From NCBI RefSeq assembly GCF_003315035.1, contig NZ_QNRE01000027.1, positions 1 to 33,926 of the forward strand: a DNA stretch of 33,926 bases. Reading direction: 5' to 3'. Positions 1 to 9,456 of the stretch are shown here, in pieces (the first letter of the stretch is position 1; each line of letters starts with the position of its first letter). The notes under the pieces were generated by a model. The model saw only the letters and a program-made list of their open reading frames with translations, searched no databases and was not told where the DNA came from. This stretch comes from Nocardia puris (lineage in GTDB: Bacteria; Actinomycetota; Actinomycetes; Mycobacteriales; Mycobacteriaceae). The translations under genes and the position numbers were made by a program.

Positions 1-16
1 GCACTGACATTCATCG

Positions 17-42
17 ACACACTATTGAGTTCTCAAAGAACA
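17..42 (-). promoter_or_regulatory. rRNA operon leader, boxA-type antitermination/processing element
   Basis: Read on the minus strand this is GTTCTTTGAGAACTCAATAG followed by TGTG, which I recognise as the conserved motif of actinobacterial rRNA leaders and 16S-23S spacers. It contains the perfect inverted repeat TTGAG-TT-CTCAA (25-36). It lies downstream of two promoter-like elements on the same strand, so a 16S rRNA gene probably begins beyond the left edge. The rRNA itself is not in the window, so this is inferred from the motif and context. Confidence 0.6.
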
Positions 43-99
43 CACGCACACCCATCCACACCAGAATCACCCGGTACTTCAGAGAGGCAACTTTTTCTC

Positions 100-128
100 A
101 GCTTAGCCCGACCAACACCCAGAACCAA
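100..128 (-). promoter_or_regulatory. Putative proximal rRNA operon promoter
   Basis: On the minus strand TTGGTT (128-123) is followed after 17 bases by TAAGCT (105-100). The spacing is ideal and the -10 fits the TANNNT pattern of actinobacteria. It lies between the stronger distal promoter and the boxA motif. A small hairpin with a GAAA loop (AGCC/GGCT, 202-213) sits between the two promoters. Tandem rRNA promoters are common in this group, but this one rests on hexamers alone. Confidence 0.35.
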
Positions 129-260
129 ATCCAGGAACCAACCGAACCAGTGTGATCGCCAGGCGCTCCTCGTCCTACCTCGTTTCCCGTCGCCCTCGCC
201 CAGCCTTTCGGCTTAGCGTCTCGGCTCCGGGTCGGTGTCCGTGTCGCTCTGACCTGGAAT

Positions 261-289
261 AAGTTACGTAGTCGTGTGCACGATGTCAA
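261..289 (-). promoter_or_regulatory. Putative distal rRNA operon promoter (TTGACA-N17-TAACTT)
   Basis: A perfect -35 hexamer TTGACA (289-284) is followed after exactly 17 bases by TAACTT (266-261) on the minus strand. It lies 36 bases past the bioD stop codon and points toward the left edge. With the boxA-like motif downstream it is best read as the main promoter of an rRNA operon. The AT-richer sequence here contrasts with the surrounding coding DNA. Confidence 0.55.
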
Positions 290-325
290 ATCCGCAGGTA
301 GAGGCGGTGAATCGGCCCTGAACGT

Positions 326-1000
326 CTAGCGCCCCGCGAGCCAACCCGGGATGAACCACCCGGGGGCCGCCGCCACGAACCTGTCCCGGCTCCAGGAGCC
401 GGCGCCCGCGGGCACGACACCCACGACGTCCTCCCCCGTGACGAGGGGCAGATCGATGCGGTTGCACTCCGAGGCGAGGTCGGGCTCGGCGGGCCAGGCG
501 CCGATCACCAGTCCCGCGCAGCGCACGCCGGCGGCGGTGAGGGCGCGGACGGTGAGCTCGGTGTGGTTGAGGGTGCCGAGCCCGGCGGCGGCCACGACCA
601 CGACGGGTGCGTCGAGTTCGCGCGCCAGATCGGGGAGGGTGAACTCCCCCAGCCGGACGAGCAGTCCCCCGGCGCCTTCCACCAGGGTGAGGTCCGCGTC
701 CGACAGGGAGCGGACGGCGGCCGCGGTCTCCGCGAGCGTCAGCAGCGGCTGGCCGCAGCGGCGCGCGGCGGTGTCGGGGGCCAGCGGTTCGGGATAGCGG
801 GCCAGTTCGAGCGTCTTCACCGGCCCGGCCAGACGTTCGACCTCCGCGAGATCGCCCGGTTCGCCCGGCGCGATGCCGGTCTGCGCGGGTTTGCACACCG
901 CGACGCTCTTGCCGGCGGCGATTGCCGAGGCGGCCAGCGCGGCCGTGACGACCGTCTTGCCGACCTCGGTGGACGTTCCGGTGACGAACAGCAGGCTCAT
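326..1000 (-). CDS. bioD: ATP-dependent dethiobiotin synthetase BioD
   Basis: BioD carboxylates 7,8-diaminopelargonic acid (DAPA) and closes the ureido ring to give dethiobiotin, using ATP and CO2, in the cytoplasm; it is the penultimate step of biotin synthesis. The 224-residue product has the family P-loop GTSTEVGKT at residues 8-16, the KPAQTG segment and a VEGAGG motif, and its length is normal. The ATG overlaps the bioF stop as ATGA, so the two genes are translationally coupled in one transcript. The reading frame is open far upstream, but that part is a shadow of bioF and bioA. Transcription would run on toward the rRNA operon promoter on the same strand. Function is certain at family level. 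Confidence 0.95.
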   Translation of the reverse strand: MSLLFVTGTSTEVGKTVVTAALAASAIAAGKSVAVCKPAQTGIAPGEPGDLAEVERLAGPVKTLELARYPEPLAPDTAARRCGQPLLTLAETAAAVRSLSDADLTLVEGAGGLLVRLGEFTLPDLARELDAPVVVVAAAGLGTLNHTELTVRALTAAGVRCAGLVIGAWPAEPDLASECNRIDLPLVTGEDVVGVVPAGAGSWSRDRFVAAAPGWFIPGWLAGR

Positions 1001-2145
1001 GCGGGCACCGGGTCCGCTCCGCGCGCCGCGGCCAGGACTTCGCCGAGGACGGTCGCGATGGTGTCGAGTTCGGCCGGGGTGAGGTCGGCGCGCGCGGTGA
1101 GGCGCAGCCGTGACGTGCCCTCGGGGACCGACGGCGGCCGGAAGCAACCGACCTCGAGCCCGCGCTCCCGGCAGGCTCGCGCCGCGTCGTAGGCGACCTG
1201 GGCCTCGCCGAGCACGACCGACACGACCGCCGAGTCGGGTTCCGGCACGCCCGCGATGCGGGCGATGTCGGCGGCGCGGCGCAGCACGCGACCGGCCATA
1301 TCGGGGTCGCGGCGCAGCAGGCCCAGCGCGGCGCGGGCGGCGCCGACGGCCGCGGGCGCCAGGCCGGTGTCGAAGATGAACGTGCGGGCGGCGTCGATCA
1401 GGTGCGCGCGGACCCGTTCGCTCGCGAGCACCGCCCCGCCCTGCGCGGCGAAGGCCTTGGACAGGGTCGCGGTGATGATCAGGTCGGGCTCTCCCGCCAA
1501 CCCCGCCTCGTGCGCGAGACCGCGCCCGCCGATGCCGCGCACACCGAGACCGTGCGCCTCGTCGACGATCAGCACGGCGCCGTTCGCCCGCGTGACGCAG
1601 TGCAGATCCGCGAGTGGCGCGAGGTCGCCGTCGGCGCTGAACACCGAGTCGGTGAGCACGAGCGCCCGCTCCTCGGTGCGCGCGGCCAGCAGGCGGTCGA
1701 CCGCGGCGACGTCGCGGTGCGGGGCGATCTCGACGCGCGCCCGGGACAGGCGGCAGGCGTCCACCAGGGAGGCGTGGCTGCCCGCGTCGGAGACGATCAG
1801 CGCGCCCCGCCCCGCCAGCGCGGTGACCGCGCCGAGATTGGCGGCGTAGCCGGAGGCGAACACCAATCCGGCTTCCGCGCCGACGAATTCGGCCAGCTCG
1901 GCCTCGAGCTGTTCGTGCTCGGCGGTGGTGCCGGTGACCAACCGGGAGCCGGTGGACCCCGCGCCCCAGCGCCGGACCGACGCGACCGCCCCCTCGATCA
2001 CCTCGGGGTGCCGGGTGAGGCCGAGGTAGTCGTTGGACGCCAGGTCGATGGACGCCGATCGCGCGGCGCGCGGGCGTAACTCGCGCCGTAACCCGGCGTC
2101 CACGCGCTGCGCGGCGCGTTCGTCCAACCAGCTCAACGGATCCAT
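997..2145 (-). CDS. bioF: 8-amino-7-oxononanoate synthase BioF
   Basis: BioF is a PLP enzyme of the alpha-oxoamine synthase family that condenses pimeloyl-ACP or pimeloyl-CoA with alanine to give 8-amino-7-oxononanoate. The 382-residue protein shows DLASNDYLGL near the N terminus, the GSTGSRLVTG substrate segment, DEAHGLG (cofactor-binding Asp) and the PLP lysine K230 in LSKAFAAQGG. I placed the start at ATG 2145. An in-frame GTG at 2151 is a rival, because a -10-like TATGCT (2165-2160) ends 8 bases before it, so the mRNA may have almost no leader. The BioQ-type operator directly upstream suggests bioFD has its own biotin-controlled promoter, separate from bioA. Confidence 0.95.
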   Translation of the reverse strand: MDPLSWLDERAAQRVDAGLRRELRPRAARSASIDLASNDYLGLTRHPEVIEGAVASVRRWGAGSTGSRLVTGTTAEHEQLEAELAEFVGAEAGLVFASGYAANLGAVTALAGRGALIVSDAGSHASLVDACRLSRARVEIAPHRDVAAVDRLLAARTEERALVLTDSVFSADGDLAPLADLHCVTRANGAVLIVDEAHGLGVRGIGGRGLAHEAGLAGEPDLIITATLSKAFAAQGGAVLASERVRAHLIDAARTFIFDTGLAPAAVGAARAALGLLRRDPDMAGRVLRRAADIARIAGVPEPDSAVVSVVLGEAQVAYDAARACRERGLEVGCFRPPSVPEGTSRLRLTARADLTPAELDTIATVLGEVLAAARGADPVPA

Positions 2146-2159
2146 GCTCACAGCTGAGC

Positions 2160-2182
2160 AGCATACTTGAACGGTGTTCAGG
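2160..2182 (-). promoter_or_regulatory. bioFD promoter with BioQ-type operator
   Basis: The operator CTTGAAC-GGT-GTTCAGG (2166-2182) matches the site upstream of bioA at 16 of 17 positions; its core TGAAC-N3-GTTCA is a perfect inverted repeat. It abuts the -10-like TATGCT (2165-2160), so a bound repressor would cover the -35/-10 spacer. BioQ, a TetR-family regulator of biotin genes in Corynebacterium and Mycobacterium, is known to bind sites of the TGAAC-N3-GTTAC/GTTCA type. The assignment to BioQ is by motif; no bioQ gene is present in this window. Confidence 0.75.
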
Positions 2183-2280
2183 GCGGTCCGGGGGCGGGGA
2201 CCCACGCGTGACTCGCGGCGGTCGTACGAGTGCCCGCAGCGAAGTCTTCGGACGCACCGCCGAGCCGCCGCGAGCAGGAG

Positions 2281-3558
2281 TCAGCCCCGCTGCGCCGCGA
2301 CCGCCGCGCGGATGCCCGCGGTGAGCGTGGCGATGTCGTCGGGGGTGCTGATGAACGGCGGCATGGTGTAGACGAGGTTCCGGAACGGGCGGAGCCAGAC
2401 GCCGGCGTCGACCGCGGCGGCGGTGGCCGTGCGCATGTCGACGGGTTGGTCCAGCTCGACCACGCCGATCGCGCCGAGGACGCGGACGTCGGCGACGCCG
2501 GGAAGGTCGCGGACCGGGGCGAGACCCTGCGTGAGGTCGCGTTCGATGCGGGCGACCTCGCCGCGCCAGTCGCGGGAGAGCAGCAGCTCGATCGACGCGA
2601 CCGCGAGCGCGCACGCGAGGGGATTGCCCATGAAGGTCGGGCCGTGCATGAGCCCGCCGTGGCCCGCGCTGATCGTCTCGGCGATGCGCGAGGTGCACAG
2701 TGCCGCGGCGAGGGTGAGGTAGCCGCCGGTCAGGGCCTTGCCGACGCACATCACGTCGGGGCTGACGCCCGCGTGGCCGGCGGCGAAGAGCGCGCCGGTG
2801 CGACCGAAACCGGTGGCGATCTCGTCGAAGACGAGCAGGACGTCGTTGGCGTCGCAGGCGCGGCGCAGGTCGGCGAGGTAGCGCGGGTCGTGCCAGCGCA
2901 TACCGCCCGCGCCCTGGACCACGGGCTCCACGATGACGGCCGCGAGTTCGCCCGCGTGCTCGCCGATGGCGCGCGTCAGCTCGGCGGCGTAGTCGGCGGA
3001 GTAGTCGCGCGGCGGGGTGGGCACGAAGATCTGGTCGGCGAGGATGTCGGTCCACAGCGCGTGCATGCCGCCGTCGGGGTCGCAGACGCTCATCGGGGTG
3101 AAGGTGTCGCCGTGGTAGCCGCCGCGCCAGGTGAGCAGGCGGCGCTTGCCGGGGCGGCCGAGACTGCGCCAGTACTGGAGGCACATCTTCACCGCGACCT
3201 CCACCGACACCGACCCGGAATCACAGAGGAACACCTTGTCCAACCCGGCGGGCGTGTGCTCGACGAGGAGTTCGGCCAACCGGGCGGCGGGTTCGTGGGT
3301 GAGTCCGCCGAACATCACGTGACTCATGCGCCGGGACTGCTCCAGCAACGCGGCGTCGAGTACCGGGTGCCGGTAGCCGTGGATCGCGGCCCACCAGGAG
3401 CTCATACCGTCGACCAGTTCACGTCCGTCGGCGAGGGTGAGCCGCACCCCGGACGCCGACGCCACGACCAGCGGCTCGGTCGTCGCGGGGAAGCCGCCGT
3501 AGGGGTGCCAGACGTGCTTGGCATCGATGGCGGTGATCTCATCGGGGGTCAGTGGCAC
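2281..3558 (-). CDS. bioA: Adenosylmethionine-8-amino-7-oxononanoate aminotransferase BioA
   Basis: BioA converts 8-amino-7-oxononanoate to DAPA with S-adenosylmethionine as amino donor and PLP as cofactor. The 425-residue protein is a class III aminotransferase. It has HVWHPYGGF at the N terminus, the substrate-binding SSWWAAIHGY segment, DEIATGFGRTG with the PLP-binding Asp, and the Schiff-base lysine K274 in CVGKALTGGY. The GTG start is supported by GAGGA eight bases upstream and by the usual N-terminal length. A 135-base gap holding a second operator separates it from bioF, so it need not be co-transcribed with bioFD. bioB, needed for the last step, is not in the window. Confidence 0.95.
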   Translation of the reverse strand: MPLTPDEITAIDAKHVWHPYGGFPATTEPLVVASASGVRLTLADGRELVDGMSSWWAAIHGYRHPVLDAALLEQSRRMSHVMFGGLTHEPAARLAELLVEHTPAGLDKVFLCDSGSVSVEVAVKMCLQYWRSLGRPGKRRLLTWRGGYHGDTFTPMSVCDPDGGMHALWTDILADQIFVPTPPRDYSADYAAELTRAIGEHAGELAAVIVEPVVQGAGGMRWHDPRYLADLRRACDANDVLLVFDEIATGFGRTGALFAAGHAGVSPDVMCVGKALTGGYLTLAAALCTSRIAETISAGHGGLMHGPTFMGNPLACALAVASIELLLSRDWRGEVARIERDLTQGLAPVRDLPGVADVRVLGAIGVVELDQPVDMRTATAAAVDAGVWLRPFRNLVYTMPPFISTPDDIATLTAGIRAAVAAQRG

Positions 3559-3580
3559 GGGAATCCTCGCGGTCGTCGGC

Positions 3581-3600
3581 CTTGAACGGTGTTCAAGTTA
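3581..3600 (-). promoter_or_regulatory. bioA promoter region with perfect BioQ-type operator
   Basis: A perfect 7-bp inverted repeat, CTTGAAC-GGT-GTTCAAG (3581-3597), lies 22 bases upstream of the bioA GTG. On the minus strand it overlaps TAACTT (3600-3595), a plausible -10, which would put the start of transcription inside the operator. Its near-twin precedes bioF. The -35 region is weak. The remaining bases up to the marR stop (3601-3847) show no convincing gene. Confidence 0.75.
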
Positions 3601-3847
3601 CCACCGGACCGGGCGTTACCCGACGGGGATGCGGGGTATCGGTCACGGTCGGCGGGGAGCACGCCACCGATGCCCCCTCCCCTCGGCCACCACGCCGGCT
3701 TGCCGCGACAGTGCCGGATGGGGGGAACTCGTCGCGAGACGACCACGCGACCGACTCGCCGGCCGGCCGCGCGCTCCCGCCGAACGGCGAACGACACGCA
3801 CGGCGAAGCAAGCATCGCTCCTGCGCGCCGGCGGAGCGCGAGGACCG

Positions 3848-4279
3848 TCAATCGCCGATCACGTCGGGCACTCGCCCCAGCGCCGCACGCAACCCCGCGA
3901 CCGCGTCCACCCCGAGCGCCGCCGACAGCTTGCCGTCGAGTTCGGCCAGGCGATCGGCCGCGAAAGCCACCGCGGCACGGCCCGACTCCGTCGTCATCAC
4001 GAGCCGAGCGCGCTTGTCGGACGGGTCGACCCGCCGCTCGACATACCCGCGGCGCTCCAGGTGGGTGATCAGCTCCCCCATCGCCTGCTGCGTCATCCCA
4101 GCCGCGTCGGCGAGCGCGGTGACGCGCGAGCCCTCCGGGGAGAGATGGCGGAAGACCGCGTAGTGGGCGGGCCGCAGGTCGGGGTCGAGGGCGGCGCGCA
4201 GGTCGCGGTTGAGGGCGGACTCGTAGGCGCGGGTCGCCTCGACCAGGAGTTTCAGGAGGGTGGGTTCGGCCGTTGACAC
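3848..4279 (-). CDS. MarR-family transcriptional regulator
   Basis: A 143-residue winged-helix regulator with the family layout: an N-terminal dimerisation helix, an HTH around residues 50-80 (SRVTALADAAGMTQQAMGELITHLERRGYVERR) and the wing segment DPSDKRARLVMTTESGR. MarR proteins usually repress their own gene and a divergent neighbour and release DNA on binding a small aromatic ligand. It is transcribed away from a cupin gene across a gap of about 30 bases holding an AAGGT-T-ACCTT palindrome, which makes the cupin gene its most likely target. The start is a GTG; no Shine-Dalgarno sequence is clear and the leader is likely very short. The ligand is unknown. Confidence 0.88.
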   Translation of the reverse strand: MSTAEPTLLKLLVEATRAYESALNRDLRAALDPDLRPAHYAVFRHLSPEGSRVTALADAAGMTQQAMGELITHLERRGYVERRVDPSDKRARLVMTTESGRAAVAFAADRLAELDGKLSAALGVDAVAGLRAALGRVPDVIGD

Positions 4280-4302
4280 AATAGGAAGGTTACCTTTATA
4301 AA
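4273..4302 (+). promoter_or_regulatory. Near-consensus cupin promoter with MarR operator in its spacer
   Basis: TTGACA (4273-4278) and TATAAA (4297-4302) are separated by 18 bases. The spacer carries the palindrome AAGGT-T-ACCTT (4286-4296), with an extra matched ATA/TAT pair at its flanks. Six bases after the -10 comes the cupin ATG (4309), so transcription probably starts at the start codon. A repressor bound in the spacer would block the polymerase, and it would also cover the start region of the divergent marR gene. Confidence 0.65.
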
Positions 4303-4308
4303 TTGACC

Positions 4309-4842
4309 ATGACCAGTTCGGCGCTCACCTTCCGCAACGGCCACCGGGTCACGCTCGTCGACCAGAGCGCCGATGACCGCGGTCCGTACTTACGGTTGTC
4401 GCACGTGCTGCCCGAGCCCGGACGACAGGCCGGCCCACACTGGCACCCGGTGATCACCGAAAGCTGGACGGTTCGGCAGGGCCGGTTGCGCTTTCGGATC
4501 GAGGGCGAGGAGACCGTCGCCAACCCCGGCGACACGGTCACCGCTCCCCCGCGCGCGGTCCACGAGTTCTGGAACGAGTCCCCCGACACCGTGATGGACC
4601 ACGAGATCCGGCCCCCGGCACAGCACTGGGAGATGTTCCGCCTATGGCAACGGCTAGACGTCGACGGCAGAACCACCCGTGGTCGTGTGCCGCGTAACCC
4701 TCTCGCATTGGCTCTGTTGTGGGAACTACAGGACGGCTATATCGCGGGCGTCCCGGCCGCAGTTCAACGCATAGTCTTCGGCGGACTGGCGGCAACCGCC
4801 CGGCGCGTGGGTTACGAACGACGCATCCGTTCCACTATGTGA
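4309..4842 (+). CDS. Cupin-domain protein, probable MarR target
   Basis: This 177-residue protein has a single cupin domain in about residues 30-100. The metal-site residues H44-x-H46, E51 and H85 (PPRAVHEFWN) are all visible, and GRLRFRIEG and NPGDTVTAPP match cupin motifs 1 and 2. The C-terminal 80 residues (LLWELQDGYIAGVPAAVQR and onward) form a helical extension seen in actinobacterial cupin proteins of unknown function. I chose ATG 4309 over TTG 4303 because the promoter predicts a transcript beginning at 4309. The reaction and substrate are unknown; control by the adjacent MarR protein is likely. Confidence 0.8.
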   Translation: MTSSALTFRNGHRVTLVDQSADDRGPYLRLSHVLPEPGRQAGPHWHPVITESWTVRQGRLRFRIEGEETVANPGDTVTAPPRAVHEFWNESPDTVMDHEIRPPAQHWEMFRLWQRLDVDGRTTRGRVPRNPLALALLWELQDGYIAGVPAAVQRIVFGGLAATARRVGYERRIRSTM

Positions 4843-4859
4843 GCCCGGCGGCCACACAC

Positions 4860-4887
4860 CGCCCGGTACCGGGCGTCACGCTACTGT
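4860..4887 (+). promoter_or_regulatory. glgX promoter with perfect 16-bp palindrome
   Basis: The perfect palindrome CGCCCGGTACCGGGCG occupies 4860-4875, where a -35 element would be. TACTGT (4882-4887) is a TANNNT-type -10 that ends seven bases before ATG 4895, which suggests a leaderless mRNA. The palindrome could be an operator for the trehalose/glycogen operon. Alternatively it could be a short stem that ends cupin transcription, as it has no loop spacing typical of a terminator. Both readings are inferred. Confidence 0.45.
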
Positions 4888-4894
4888 CGTGGGC

Positions 4895-7015
<2,121 letters not shown>

Positions 7016-7026
7016 CCGACACGCCG

Positions 7027-9456
7027 ATGACCACACCGAGTACGCCCACCGACATCCACCGCACCGACCCGATCGGCCGCGTCGCCGCGCGCCCGACCCC
7101 GGTGCGCAGCACCTACCGGCTCCAGTTGCGCCCCGACGCGCTGACCTTCGCCGACGCCCGCGCCATCGCGGAATACCTGCAGCAGCTGGGTATCTCGCAC
7201 CTGTACCTCTCGCCGATCCTCACCGCGGCGCACGGGTCGACGCACGGCTACGACGTCACCGATCCCACCACGGTCTCGGCGGCGCTCGGCGGGCCGCTCG
7301 GGCTCAAGGCGCTCTCGGACGAAGTGCGCACGCGCGGTATGGGTTTGATCGTGGACCTGGTGCCCAACCACGTCGGCGTCGCCGATCCGCGCCAGAACGC
7401 GCTGTGGTGGGATGTGCTGCGCAACGGCAAGGAATCGCCGTACGCGCGGTTCTTCGACATCGACTGGAGTCCGGGCAACGGCGCGGGCGGGCGGCTGGCG
7501 CTGCCGGTGTTGCAGAGCGAGAACGATCCGGCCGCCCTCACGGTGGACCGCACCGGCCCGGAACCGATGCTGGCCCTGCACGATCTGCGCTTCCCCATCG
7601 CGCCGGGCACCGACGGCGACAACGCGCTGCGCATCCACGACAAACAGCACTACCGGCTGGTGAGCTGGAAGGCGGGCGTGTGCACGTACCGCCGCTTCTT
7701 CGCGGTGAGCACGCTGGCCGCGCTGCGCCAGGAGGACCCCGAGGTCTTCGAGCTGACCCACCGGGAGCTGGCGGCCTGGTGCGAACACGATCTGATCGAC
7801 GGCGTGCGCGTCGACCATCCGGACGGATTGTCCTATCCGGCCGCCTATCTCACGCGACTGCGCCAGCTGATCGGCCCGCACCGGCTGCTGCTGGTGGAGA
7901 AGATCCTGGCCAACCGCGAACCGCTGGACCCGACGCTGCCGGTGGACGGCACCACCGGCTACGACGCGCTGGCCGGACTGGGTGGCGTGCTCATCGACCC
8001 CGACGGCGAGCAAGCGCTGACCGAGCTCTCGCGCCGGTTCGCCGGGCACGGCAGCGACCGCGCGTGGATCGGCGAGACCGAGCACCGCATCAAACGCGCC
8101 GTCGCGGAAAGCATTCTGGCGCCGGAGATCCGTCGGCTGGTCGCGGCGATCAAACGCGACGCGGCCGCCGAGAGCTTCGACACCATGGCGCTGACCAACG
8201 CGACCATCGAGGTGCTGGCGTTCATGCCCGTCTACCGCGCCGACTACACACCGCTGGCCGGGATGGTCGGCGCGGTGATCGCCGAGGTCGAGAAGCGCAA
8301 CAGCGAACTCACCGCGCCGCTGAACGTGCTGGTGGCCGCGCTGGCGGCCGACGGCGAAGCGGCGGTGCGGTTCAACCAGGTCGGGGGCGCGATCACCGCG
8401 AAAGCCGTGGAGGACACCATGTTCTACCAGGCCGCGCGACTGGTCTCGCTCCAGGAGGTGGGCGGCAATCCGGCGCGGTTCGGCCACTCGCTCAACGAGT
8501 TCCACCTCGCCAACACCGAACGCGCTCGGCGCTGGCCCGCCGCCATGACCACGCTCAGCACGCACGACACCAAACGCGGCGAGGACGTGCGCGCCCGCAT
8601 CGGCGTGCTCTCCCAGGTGGCGGGCACCTGGGCGCGGTCGGTGGAGTCGTGGCTGGAGACCACCCCCGCCCCGGACGGCGCGACGGCACTGTTCTTGTTA
8701 CAGAACATGTTCGGCGTCTGGCCGGCCGACGGGCGGCCCGCCTCCTCGGTGCCCGGATTGCGCGAGCGCCTGCACAAGTTCGCCGAGAAGGCGATGCGTG
8801 AGGCGGGCACCCGCACCTCCTGGGAGGAGCCCGATGCCGAATTCGAGGCGTCGGTGCACGCCTGGATGGACGCGGTGATCGACGGTCCGGTGGGCTCCGA
8901 ACTCAGCGACCTCGTCCACGATCTGGCGCCGCACGCGTGGTCGGACGCGCTGGCACAGAAGCTGCTCCAGCTGTGCGGGCCGGGGATTCCGGATGTGTAC
9001 CAGGGCTGCGAACTGTGGGAGGACACGCTCGTCGACCCCGACAATCGCCGTCCGGTCGATTTCTCGGCGCGTACCGGCATGCTCCAATCGCTCACCGGCA
9101 CACCGGCACTCGATCCGTCGGGCGCGGCGAAGATGTGGATCGTCGCCTACGCGCTGTGGCTGCGCCGCGAACGTCCCGAGTGTTTCGTCGGCGGCGCCTA
9201 CACCCCGCTGTTCGGTGTCGGCGAGCAGGCGAGCAAGCTCGTGGCCTACGCGCGCGGCAAGTTCGGGGAACCGGCGGAGGTGATCGTCGCCGCCACCCGA
9301 CACAGCGTCGCGCTGTCCGAAACCGGGTGGGGCGACACGATATTGGACCTGCCGCCGGGCAACTGGACCGACCGGCTCACCGGGCACACCTTCCAGGGCC
9401 GGGTTCGGCTCGAGAAGGTGTTCACCCGGTTGCCTATCGCGCTGCTGGTGCGCTGA
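7027..9456 (+). CDS. treY: Maltooligosyl trehalose synthase TreY
   Basis: TreY turns the reducing-end alpha-1,4 bond of a maltodextrin into an alpha,alpha-1,1 bond, giving maltooligosyl trehalose, the substrate of TreZ. The 809-residue protein begins with STYRLQL and SHLYLSPILTAAHGSTHGYDVTDP, which are typical of the family. It has the GH13 nucleophile D263 (GVRVDHPDGL), acid E291 (LVEKILANRE) and the THDTKRGED motif with D514. I chose ATG 7027, 11 bases after the glgX stop; an in-frame TTG further up lies inside glgX. Its 3' end overlaps the convergent DUF2235 gene by 23 bases, leaving no room for a separate terminator. Confidence 0.95.
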   Translation: MTTPSTPTDIHRTDPIGRVAARPTPVRSTYRLQLRPDALTFADARAIAEYLQQLGISHLYLSPILTAAHGSTHGYDVTDPTTVSAALGGPLGLKALSDEVRTRGMGLIVDLVPNHVGVADPRQNALWWDVLRNGKESPYARFFDIDWSPGNGAGGRLALPVLQSENDPAALTVDRTGPEPMLALHDLRFPIAPGTDGDNALRIHDKQHYRLVSWKAGVCTYRRFFAVSTLAALRQEDPEVFELTHRELAAWCEHDLIDGVRVDHPDGLSYPAAYLTRLRQLIGPHRLLLVEKILANREPLDPTLPVDGTTGYDALAGLGGVLIDPDGEQALTELSRRFAGHGSDRAWIGETEHRIKRAVAESILAPEIRRLVAAIKRDAAAESFDTMALTNATIEVLAFMPVYRADYTPLAGMVGAVIAEVEKRNSELTAPLNVLVAALAADGEAAVRFNQVGGAITAKAVEDTMFYQAARLVSLQEVGGNPARFGHSLNEFHLANTERARRWPAAMTTLSTHDTKRGEDVRARIGVLSQVAGTWARSVESWLETTPAPDGATALFLLQNMFGVWPADGRPASSVPGLRERLHKFAEKAMREAGTRTSWEEPDAEFEASVHAWMDAVIDGPVGSELSDLVHDLAPHAWSDALAQKLLQLCGPGIPDVYQGCELWEDTLVDPDNRRPVDFSARTGMLQSLTGTPALDPSGAAKMWIVAYALWLRRERPECFVGGAYTPLFGVGEQASKLVAYARGKFGEPAEVIVAATRHSVALSETGWGDTILDLPPGNWTDRLTGHTFQGRVRLEKVFTRLPIALLVR

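Noticed and set aside
326..3184. A 952-codon open frame on the minus strand
   Set aside because: Only its last 224 codons are a gene (bioD). The rest is an arginine- and proline-rich shadow of bioF and bioA, as expected in GC-rich DNA.
3549..3851. A 100-codon frame in the bioA-marR gap
   Set aside because: It overlaps the bioA operator and start region and is rich in R, P and G, with no recognisable domain or start signal.
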